In this document: piece after piece, positions 34,803 to 45,000 of the stretch
How positions within the stretch are numbered: position 1 is the stretch's first letter
Layout: the number at the start of each line of letters is the position of its first letter
Source of the DNA: Larix kaempferi
Lineage: Eukaryota > Streptophyta > Pinopsida > Pinales > Pinaceae
Length of the DNA: 64,000 nt
Reading direction: 5' to 3'
Assembly (NCBI GenBank): GCA_027924585.1
Contig: BSBM01000307.1
Location: 10,128,001-10,192,000, forward strand
Made by a program: the position numbers and the translations under genes
The notes under the pieces: model-generated
Told to the model about the DNA's origin: nothing
Database searches by the model: none
What the model saw: only the letters and a program-made list of their open reading frames with translations

Positions 34803-36608
34803 GTGGTATCAAAGTGGTCTGCTCTTTGATTGTTTCTCGGTGCATGTCCTCTACGAGGTCAGGATACAGAGAGTTGGGTCTCGAACTAGTTTCACTTGGA
34901 GAAGACCCGTCTTGCCACCCCTAACGGCCTCCCATGGAGAAATTAAAGAGAGATGACGGAGTAGTAGATCCTATCAAGTTATTGCTTGAGGAATCCCTCG
35001 CGCGACAGAGGAACGAGATGATGGATAATTTCGCCTAGATCCTTAGATGCATGTCGACGGCAATAGATACACCTTCTACAAGTAGCCGTTTCGGAGATGC
35101 GACTCCCTTCAAGGTACAATTTAACTTTGATATCCCTTTATTTGAAGGCCAGATCAATGCCGATGCCATACATAAATGATATCTCTCTCCACAATTTTTC
35201 CGACGTGGAAAAGATCGCCTTTGCGCTCCTCAAGGCCGTCGCCCATGTCAAAAATTGGTTGGAAACTTATTATGAGCAATACTCATCAAACGAGTCTGGA
35301 TTGTTTAAATACTCCAATCCCTCTTGGGCATCTTTTATAGATGTCATCAAGGAACAATATTACCCTGTTGGAAGCTATGATGACCAATACACAAAATGGG
35401 CCATTCTACACCAAGAGAGGGACCAAACGGTGTCAAAGTACACCAACAAATTTCATACCTTGCGCACAAAGCTAGGTATCAAGGACTCCATGCGACACCT
35501 AGTACTGAAATATTGGAGTGGCCTACACCGGTACATACGAAAAGAGATGGATTTCCTAGAAATCTCTTCACTCGGATACACCTATAGATATTCTGTCAAA
35601 AGTGAGCAGAAATTTCAGCAAAAGAACCAGCATGACTTCGGACATTCCAGAAGCAGGGCAAGGGAAACTCTGGCTCCCAGAACACGGGGCAGGGAAAGGA
35701 TAACCAGTCCCAACCACAGGCGAAGAGAGGTAACGAAAAGACAAAGAAGGACACGGGGAAGTTGTGCAAGTTCCACAAAATCCCTTGGCACAACTAATGA
35801 ATGTCGCTAAAAACAGTCATTGGTGGCTGAGATCAAAGCTTCAGAATCAGATCCCATTTCCGTTTTTGTCGACACATAGATTCAACCCGAGGAACCTGAA
35901 GAGTCGGAGGCAGAGGAGCGCCTTTTCCACTCACAGATGTGGGTGAAGAGAATTTCCCTACACTTTGTTGTGGACAGTGGCAGCCAAAAGAACCTGATCT
36001 CAACAGAAGCCATCAAGAAATTGGAACTACCAAAAACACCACACCCGCAACCATACACCATTGGTTGGTTGAGCCAAGGACGAGGGATCTGCATCAGTCA
36101 CCAATGTCCTCTGCCATATGGCATCAAGCCCTTCAAAGATGAGGTATTGGGTGATGTGGCCCCACTTGAAGTATGCGATGTTCTTTTAGGACAGCCATAT
36201 ATGTGGAAGCGTCATGCTGTATATGAATCACGACCTCATAGTGTGATTGTCACTCTAGGAGGACAACTCTATCGGATACCAGAGACAGCTTCGCCTATCC
36301 CGTACAAATAGGGCAGGAAGATAATCTCCCACACTGGGAAATTTTCCCTATTCACAATTTCCACTAAAGGAGAACATCAGATCAGAGAGACATCCACAAC
36401 CTCTTCCCATTATCCCTCTACTCAGCAGAAACAAGAAAAACATAAATCCAGTGCAGCATCGCCTATTCGAGTACCTCTGCAGTGCAAGACCACGCATTCA
36501 AGGTGCTCCAAAATGAAACCATCCACACCAGTGTAGACCAAGGATAACACAACAACCAAAACTGTTGAACAGCTCCAGCGCATCCAACAACAACAATTAC
36601 AGCCCTCT

Positions 36609-37590
36609 TGTTATGTGGAATTCTGCCCTACGGATAAGTCAAAATTCCCTTAGGCTAAAGTAGACTTTAACTAACTCTAGGCTAAGAACAGACAAAACAA
36701 ATGCAACCTTGAATCCCTAGATCTAACAAACATCTCAGAATTAAAATGCTGGAGAGAATAGAAGGAATTTAACTGACCTTATGTCCAAACGCTTGTCTTT
36801 GATATTTGCTCCAAGCTCCAAGTCCTCACAAGTAAACCTGTTAACAATGGAACCAAAACACAAGCATGTACTATTCTCTAGCAATCTGAAAACATGAGTT
36901 AGGATCTAAATCTGTGAGAGATACAAACCATATCATTAAAACAAGATTAACACAAATGATTTGGAAAAACAAGACAAGTTATTCCATTACAACTTGAAGA
37001 TTACTTACAAAGGGTGCTTGATGCCCAAGTCAATCCTCCAACTCCAAGTGTCTTCTCCTCTAGCTATCTCCACAATGCTGCAAGACCATAAGTTTGGTGC
37101 TCTCAAGAGTCCTCCCCTTTTTCCAATGGCATGCCTCTCTTTTATAGTGAATGGTGAGGTTAACCAACAAGAGAGATGAGTGGATCTAAGGAGGGATAAG
37201 TGGATCAGGGTTTCTAATCGAAGGAGATGAGTTGAGATCGAATCAAGGAACCCAATCTTCCATTATCTTCGAAAATCCAAGATCCCACAAGCCAAGGGCA
37301 AAAAACTATTAAAAGGGTGCCGCGCTTTGCAAAGTCTGCAGAGCGTGGCACTGCCGCGCTTTGAGGAAAAAGTAGCACGCGGCAGTGTCTAGTGCCGCGT
37401 TTTGGGATCATGGCAAGGCGCGGTAGTGTGTAAAAATAAAGTCCAAGGTGGGTCAAAACTTGCTAGGGTAGATTTACCTTCAAAGTTGACTCATCATCTG
37501 TCTCTTCTGGATGGTTCAAAACAGTAGGGAAAGTGTTGTCAACTTGTTTTGTGATGGGGATGCGACACTGTGAAACATTGAGGTATAACA
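36609..37590 (-). repeat. 3' LTR of element T
   Basis: 982 bp, TGTTAT...ATAACA in both directions. On the minus strand the TATA box CTATAAAAGAG lies at about 37,137-37,147. U3 holds a cluster of GTGCCGCGC/GCGCGGCAC-type motifs at 37,316-37,430. Confidence 0.96.
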
Positions 37591-37603
37591 GATGCCCCCT
37601 AAA
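37591..37603 (-). other. Polypurine tract of element T
   Basis: The minus strand reads TTTAGGGGGCATC directly before the 3' LTR. Confidence 0.8.
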
Positions 37604-39530
37604 GTGTGAGGTCAGAAGGGACTGATGGCCGAAAGACTTTACGAATAAAATGTGCAGAGATAGCATCGAGGAGAGCGACACGGAGCTGAAATAGAAACAA
37701 AGTGTTAGATATACCACCGAGGCGGGCATTCCCATGCTCGGAAACAAATGAATCAAAGCATGGCTGCCGACCAATACATTGCAGATCCATGAGTACTGAG
37801 ATAATGTAAACTGTGGACAGGTCATGGCTACTATGAACAATCGTAGATCCATGAGACAGTAACGACACAGCCACGACCAATACAATAAGTGGATCTGTGT
37901 GACAATACAAGAGACATCTCCATCGCAGCCTGGACGCAGTCAAGATACAGTGATGCACCCAGGGTCTTCTACCCGATCGCATAAAGATACGAATCTAACC
38001 ATGTGATTACAAGGTGTTGGAGTCGAACATGGAAGAAACCATTTGATTACCGGTCAATGATGTGGACCGTTAACAAATGCGAGGGAGATCACCAATAATG
38101 ACGATGATTCCAAAGGTATCAATAGTACATCTCAACGAAATGCGAATGAATGAGTTGATGTCGAGCATCCGAGAGATTGCTTGATCAGAGGTCAATGAGG
38201 TGAACCTACTGTCAAACACGAGGAAACCTGCCGTTGAGGCATGCAGGTACCAAGGTACTAATGGTTGATTCCTAAGTCTAATTCCTGGATAGTGATTTGG
38301 TGTCGACAGGAATAGACTCGTCGAAGGTGGGCCATGATGATTCCCACATCATCGACACGAAATCGGCACATATGATAGGATGATGAAGTAATGAAGTATG
38401 TACTGACACAGCGGAGGCCTGACACAATGAATGACTCGATACAATGCAACCCTTTGAACATATAACGGCATGTAACAAGACTTGGCAGCAGGGATTATTG
38501 ATAAATAGAGAATAGACACCGGATGAGTGGACTCGTGGCCAGGGAGACGACTCATGATGATGACTATGACTCAATGAAAGACGGATATCCCAAATATAGA
38601 CAAGAGATGGACGCATGCCATGTTCAAAGGTAACGACTGATAAGCTGCCATAGATAAACTTGACTTGTTCCCCCATATTTCCCCGACATGATGGACGAGT
38701 ACCTCTTTCTTGTTTTATGAGCTTGAAGAGGATAACAGATGCTCGGTGTAGCTCATCTTGTGGATGAGTCCAATCTCACATGTTTTACGAACCTGAGAAA
38801 GGAGGGGTTCGTCCCAAAGTGGGTCCTTCGATGTTAATATTTTAACGAGTCCAAGGAAGGAAAACTCGGCAGTTTTTCATATTTAGAGAGCCTAAAAAAC
38901 TTAAAGGAAGCTCCATAATGTACTTTTTCGTAAAATTTAGTCTCTCGATCCCGAAAAAGTGTAAAACGATTCCCGAGAGAACTCTCCCAGCCGAGATTGA
39001 CTGAGGTATACCTTTCTCGTAAATAGTCTAGACGGGTCGAAAAAGGGGTAACCTATCACCGTATAGTCGACCTTTCAAATACTTTTACAAGTGTGAAAGA
39101 GTCAAGATCACTTGGCAATCTTTTCAATTTTAAGGAGTCTGAAAAGAGCTTAACTATGGACTCCTATGGTCTTTTTCGTAAATTTTAAATTATTCTGGTC
39201 CGAAAAAAGAATAAAATACAACCAGGATAATACTTTCCTCATCGTTTAACGAGCATGAGTAAAGCTGACCGTACTCGACACCATTTACTTGCGTTTGACA
39301 AGCACGACACAGGTGTGAAAGCGCTTGGAATCTTTTTCAAGTTTTAAATCCGGAGCACGAAAAAGATAAAGTGGGCTCAATATGAAGGTCAAACTACGAA
39401 CAAATACCAGTATGAATGCATCCCATTTCTACCGCAGATCCTGTCAATGAATGCTCAAAAATCGGGCATTAGTAACATGAATAAGGGTTTATTAATTTGA
39501 AAATAGTAATTAATTAATTAAAAAATGTGA
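37604..39530 (-). other. Element T 3' noncoding region
   Basis: About 1.9 kb between the 3' LTR and the antisense gene promoter. Minus-strand frames of 127-140 codons (37,463-38,676) show no domain and overlap each other in different frames, so I do not call them genes. Degenerate repeats lie at 38,820-39,380. Confidence 0.6.
38820..39380. repeat. Three degenerate ~220-240-bp repeats upstream of the antisense gene
   Basis: Copies begin near 38,860, 39,099 and 39,318, sharing a CTTGGcAATCTTTTcAAtTTTtAA-like core (lower case varies), and the first two also share an ACTTTTTCGTAAAnTTT-like stretch. Confidence 0.5.
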
Positions 39531-39537
39531 AAAAATG

Positions 39538-39547
39538 CTATATAAAG
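39538..39547 (+). promoter_or_regulatory. Putative TATA box of the antisense gene
   Basis: CTATATAAAGC on the plus strand, about 135 bp before the predicted first splice donor. Exon 1 would be untranslated. Confidence 0.45.
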
Positions 39548-39680
39548 CATGGTAAAAATAGAAATTACTATTCATTTGTGATTTTTACCCAAAGGAGACA
39601 TTTTTACCCATTTTGGAGCAAAATTTCAAGGATCGATACCGAGAGTTCTGGGACACCATTTCGACCGCCGTCTGTGCCAG

Positions 39681-40004
39681 GTAAGAGTGCTTGAACCCCT
39701 CTTTCATTTCATGTAAGAAATTTTTACTTTCACCAGGGGAAAATCAATTTTTTGGGAAGCCCTTTTGGGCAAAAATCGCCTGCCGTACTGCCGCGCGGGG
39801 ACCCTATCGAGGAACGCGGCACTGTTGAACAGTGCCGCGCTGTAACCTCAAAATGAGGCGCGGCACTGTGAACTGCCACGCGGCAGGGTGCCCTCCAGGA
39901 GCGGCACGTGCGAAAATTGAGTTCAAAAAATCAATTTTTCCTCAAATTTTTGCTAGAAGCAAGTTGTTAAATAGTCACTAATTACTTTGTTTGCCTTTTT
40001 GCAG
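39681..40004 (+). other. Predicted 5'-UTR intron of the antisense gene
   Basis: Donor CCAG|GTAAGAG and acceptor TTTTTGCAG|GG, 324 bp. It contains the GC motif cluster with the hairpin at 39,815-39,839. Confidence 0.5.
39781..39912. repeat. GC-rich palindromic motif cluster in T
   Basis: Holds CTGCCGCGC, the perfect 12-bp inverted repeat CGCGGCACTGTT-G-AACAGTGCCGCG (39,815-39,839), GGCGCGGCACTGTG and CCACGCGGCAG. The same words occur in both LTRs and in the leader (50,911-50,990). Confidence 0.8.
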
Positions 40005-40029
40005 GGATTTGCAACTTGTTTGAGGCAAA

Positions 40030-41257
40030 ATGGTGAGTTGGAAAGAGAGGGAGCATGAAACGGACGATTTTAGGGCCGAAAATGACTTACCAACCGTGAC
40101 CGCATTGCGAGAATGCGGTTTGCTAAAGTTTTTCAAGACTAAAGGGATCCGCCAACAACCTAAGCTCCTTACTCACCTTATTCAATTGTGGGACCCTGAT
40201 ATCGAAGCTTTCCGAGTGGGAGAGCATGTGCTTGAAATCCAACTTGAAGACATCTACTTTCTCACGGGCCTCTCGAAAAGAGGGGCCCGGCCGAATCTTA
40301 CCGGGTACAGTGCTTCAGACTCAAGCACGGATGATTTGATTGCTCGATATTGTCAGGCGGGTTCGAGTAAGAAGAGTGGGAAAGTGGCCATAAAAGAGGT
40401 CACAAATCTTCCTTTCAAAACTTTGCTATTCACTATTACACGTGCAGCAGGAAGCGTGAGTCCACATCAGGCAACCCGCACACAGGTAAATCTCGCAGCA
40501 GAGTGCATGGGAGGGATAGTCTTCAACTGGTGTGAGGCAGTGTTGTCCCACATGAAGGAACAGGTGCACAAATGTAGAACCGGGAAAAATACCCAGTTTG
40601 GCTATGGGAGTATCTTGGTCACTTTCTTCCTGGCAAGGGTGCCATTACTGCGGCCACAGATATCTATGCATCCTCGTCCACCTACTGAGCCATGGATGGC
40701 TCGATGGAGTGACTACGCTGGACGCCTTGGGGGACCTCAGCGGTTAGCCTTTGGAGAGGACTTTTTCTCTTGGCTAGAGGAGCAGATAGTCATGATCGAC
40801 GACTATCCCTATTCAGGGGTAGATTTCCGCGAGGATATCGACTTGGCTTTGCCAGAAGATGATGACTGGGACAACTCTGGTATGACCTTCATGGATATGT
40901 ATTTTTCTTTTTGAATATTTAATTTTTTAATGCTTTTTTAGAATGTGTAAAAGACTTCTAATGTATATTCGCATGCATGTTGCAGACCGTGGACCACAGA
41001 GGCCAGCCGGATACTCTCCACTACGTCGTGGTGGTGTCGATCGTCCAGCTGATCCTGTCGAAGAAGAAGATGAAGACGAGGCAGGGGGTGTCCGGGACAT
41101 TGAGAGGAACCTGCAGGGATTGACCCATGGCATCCCTGCTATGCGGATGGATGATGTCCCCTACCACCTCCAGCGGCATACTGTGGGTGTACCTGGACGT
41201 ATTAGTCGACTTCTTCGCAAGGTAGTTCGAGCTGTGATGTGTTACCACCGTCAGTAG
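40030..41257 (+). CDS. Antisense gene of element T, plant-mobile-domain-like protein (two coding exons)
   Basis: Plus-strand gene, opposite to gag-pol. Coding exons 40,030-40,879 and 40,986-41,257 join in frame (1,122 nt, 373 residues). The intron has donor CTG|GTATGA and acceptor TTGCAG|AC and is AT-rich; without splicing the first exon stops at 40,914. The N-terminal part has the pattern of plant mobile domain (aminotransferase-like) proteins: ALRECGLLKFF, then a WDPDIEAF strand, then LEDIYFLTGL. The C-terminal exon is acidic (EEEDEDE) and ends with basic helices. Antisense ORFs of this kind are known from Tat/Ogre elements; their function is unknown and I infer none. The gene converges on the end of the extra RNase H frame (41,506). 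Confidence 0.75.
40880..40985 (+). other. Predicted coding intron of the antisense gene
   Basis: 106 bp, GTATGA...TTGCAG, T-rich. Splicing turns the split codon G|AC into Asp and keeps the downstream 90 codons in frame. Confidence 0.6.
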
Positions 41258-41505
41258 GAGGAGTCCGATGAGGGACACGATAGGTCCCCTAGATCTCCAT
41301 AGATGGTCTTTTGGTCTCTTTTGCGGCATGTACACGATATGTAGGCTTTGAGGGCCAATTTTTGTATATGGGATTTAATCCCCAATTTTGTCTTTGACAC
41401 AAACTTTATGTATTTTGGAAAAAACACTTTTATATACAGTGATATGGACCTATTTATGACCTAAATATTTACAATGACTTGTGCATTTTATTTTTTATGA
41501 TGTGT

Positions 41506-41919
41506 TTATGTATGGGCAAGATGCCAGTCCAAAATGTAATTAGCCAATGAATCGGCAATACAATTGAATTCTCTCGGTATGTGTTGATATGTGATAAAAT
41601 CAAATGACCGTTCCAAGAGGCGTACTCTTCGGAATAAACGAAGTAATGTAGGATCGTGAACTGTGTAAACACGGTTTAGATGTGAAACCACGAGTTGGGA
41701 GTCTAAAAAGACCGATAAGGAGTCAATCCCGAGTGAGGCAACCTCTGTTAAGAGACCAATGACTGCATGGTACTCTGCGATATTGTTGGTTGCGGGACCT
41801 AAACAAATGGCTCCTGAAGAAAACAACTCGCCAGTGGGGGAATAGATCACCCATGCTGCGGAAGCGAGATTCCGGGTATGTCGGCTTGCACCGTCAGCGA
41901 ATCCAAAGTAGGTAGACAT
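41506..41919 (-). CDS. Element T: additional RNase H domain
   Basis: A 137-residue protein if started at the Met of MSTYFGFADGAS; the frame is open further up to 42,096, overlapping the end of pol in another frame. RNase H acidic residues are visible in FADGAS, NNIAEYHA, FLDSQLV and ADSLAN. It is distinct from the gypsy RNase H inside pol. Tat elements are known to have gained a second RNase H; here it lies after integrase. A splice-acceptor-like TATGCGCAG sits directly before the Met, so it may be expressed by splicing or as a separate frame; the sequence does not decide this. Confidence 0.8.
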   Translation of the reverse strand: MSTYFGFADGASRHTRNLASAAWVIYSPTGELFSSGAICLGPATNNIAEYHAVIGLLTEVASLGIDSLSVFLDSQLVVSHLNRVYTVHDPTLLRLFRRVRLLERSFDFITYQHIPREFNCIADSLANYILDWHLAHT

Positions 41920-42034
41920 CTGCGCATAAAGGCACGAGTCAAAGTAAGAGTAGATACATAAGATCCATGTGCACACTAAAACAAAAAGCAAACTAAGTAC
42001 ATTATGTACAAAAAGTAACCCGCGCGGGGTAACC

Positions 42035-45000
42035 TCACGCGTAGAAACGCTTGAGGTATAGCCCGTTGCGGGGCCGAGCCAATGGCGTACCATCACAGTC
42101 GACTAGTTCATAGGCTCCTTTTTCTAAGACACGTTTTATGATGAAGGGGCCGTACCACATAGATTCAAGTTTACCTTTACCAAGCTTATCATGCATCTGG
42201 TCATATGTAAGTACAAGGTCACCCTCATTGAAGATCCGAGGTTGAACGGATTTGTCGTATTGAGCTTTGACGCGTTTTTTGTGAGCTTCATTAGCCAAAG
42301 CGGCGTCGCGACGGGTTTCATCTAGCTTAGCTAGGTATAGAAACCGTTCTTCTTCGGAAGTAGTGTGTGGAAGTAGCTCTATGGCTATCTTGAGTGATGG
42401 AATTTCACATTCAATCGGGAGAATGGCTTCTAGGCCGTACACCAATTGAAATGGTGTAAACCCAGTAGCACTTTTCACTGAGGTTCGGTATGCCCACAGT
42501 GCTGAGAATAGAGCTGAGTGCCAATTGGATTTTTGGGTACCCACAATGCGCTGAATCATTCGTTTCAGGACCTTATTGATGGCTTCAACTTGGCCATTAG
42601 CTTGTGGGTAATACGGGGTTGAGTTTTCGTGGCGAAAACCCAATTTGGCACTTAGTTCTTCGATCATATGATTCCTAAAATGGGAACCATGATCGGTCAC
42701 AATAGACTGTGGGACACCGAATCTAGCTATGATATGATTGAATATGAACTGCGCTACTGTTTTGCCGTCTTCAGCATACATAGGCATCGCTTCAGCCCAT
42801 TTTGTAAAATAGTCCACAGCTACTATGACATAGCTATGCCCCCCGGCTGAAGTGGGCTTACAGTGCATAAAATCAATGCCCCATTTGGAGAAGGGGCCGA
42901 CGGCAATGACAGGATGGAGTGGAGCAGGATGCGAGCGTGCTTTGCTATGAAAGAATTGACATGGCGGACACTTCTTGACTGTTTCAATGCAGTCTTTGAA
43001 AATCGAGGGCCAGAAGTATCCTGCTCGCAGTATTTTCTGGGCCGTAGCCATCCCAGAGAGATGACCACCACATGCTCCAGCGTGGCAGTCATTGAGAACG
43101 CGTTCCGCCTCATCTAAGGTCAAACAGCGTCGAAGGACAGTGTCGACACCACGCCGATACAAAGTATCGTTCACTATAAGGTAGTATTTTGCGTGATGTC
43201 TGATACGTCGTCGTTCATCGCGGTTGAGGTCGGGACGGAAGCGTTGGGTTTGGAGATATAAGAGAATATCCCCATACCACGGATCAGACGTGCTAATGAG
43301 GAACAATGATTCGTCGGGAAGAGAATCAATGGGCTCGGATTGCTCAGTAGCACGGGGCAAGTGGCAAATTAACTCAGCGAAGACCAGAGATTTCTTAGAC
43401 TTGGCTTTGACAAATTCCAAGTCAAACTCTTGAAGGATGACAATCCAACGGGAGTACTTGCCCCCAAGCACTTGTCGTGTGAGGATATAGTACATCGGAT
43501 TGAAATCAGCGATGACGGTGGTCCGACGGAGTAAGATGTAGTGACGGAATCTCTGGACAGCAAACACTGTTGCCAGAGCCAGCTTTTCAACATGTGAGTA
43601 GCGAGTTTCAGAGTCGAGAAGACTCTTGCTGAGGTAGTACACCACATGTTCTATGCCGTTGTGGTCTTCCTGGACTAACACCATACCAATGGTGGAAATC
43701 GAGGCTGCGAGATAAAGGATGTAGTCCTGTGTGTAATTCGGGGGTTGAATCACAGGATCTTTGGTTAAGGCTGCCTTTAAATTATCAAAGGATCGTTGGG
43801 CTTCATCATCCCATATGAAGGGAACATTCTTCTTGAGAAGCCGCATGTAGCCTTTTGTTATCTCGGACAGATTACAGATAAAACGGCGTAGAAAGTTTGC
43901 ATGCCCTTGCAAACATTGAAGTTCTGGAATATTGGTAGGTGAAGGCAGAGCTATGATAGCTGCTACCTTTGCGGGATCTAGACGTATCCCGTCTTTGGAG
44001 ACTATGAAGCCTAACAGTTTTCCGGCTTCTACACAGAAGACGCACTTATGCGGGTTCAAACGTATATTGTAGCGCCGGCACCTTTCGAAAATGGCACTCA
44101 AGTGATCTGGATGTTCTTCCCGAGTTCGAGAATGAGCGGGAAGGTCATCGAGATATGGCTCTACGATATGTTTGATGTCATGAAATGCGTAGGACATCGC
44201 CCGTTGGAAAGTTGCCCCGGCATTTTTGAGGCCAAAAGGTAACTTCCGATATGCAAAGATCCCCCAAGGGCAGATAAAGGCCGTTTTGTGCTGGTCGGCT
44301 GGGAGTATATCGATCTGATTATAGCCAGAAAAGCCATCCATAAATGAAAAGATAACACTTCCGGCACAGTTATCGATGATCTGGTCAATAAACGGAGTTG
44401 GGTAGTTGTCCTTGGGACAAGCTTTGTTCAAATCACGGTAATCAACACAGACTCTGATCGTTCCCTGTTTCTTGGCTACAGGGACGATGTTGGATACCCA
44501 TTCTGTCAATGGGACAGGATAGATAAAACCAGCACGCAAAATTTTTTCAACTTCTGCTTTAATGGCAGCTGCCTTACGAGGATGAACGGGTCGAAGCTTT
44601 TGCCGAACAGGTCGGGCGCCAGGAAAAGTTGGAATTTCGTGGACCACAATCGACGGGTCGATTCCTGGCATCTCTTCATAACTCCAAGCGAAAACATCAC
44701 GGAAATTTTTAAAGTAGGCATTATAGAACTCCGTCTCAAGAGGAGTACATGTTTTGCCAATGTGTACGTTTTCCACGATACCAGGCTTTACTGAAATGTC
44801 GATGGGAGTGGTTGCCATAAGATTGGCCAAGTTGCCTTCAGAAAATACTTCGTCGAGGGAAGTGGGGAACTTGGTTTGAACCATCCCAAGTGAAGCACTG
44901 GATTTGGTATCAGGCTCAAGTGACTGAATGATGGGGAATGAAGATCGATGATGAAAATCTCCCCATGGTGGCTCATTACCGCACATAACCTCTATGATTG

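Noticed and set aside
37463-38676. Minus-strand frames of 127-140 codons in the T 3' region
   Set aside because: Mutually overlapping frames, no recognisable domain, and one extends into the LTR.
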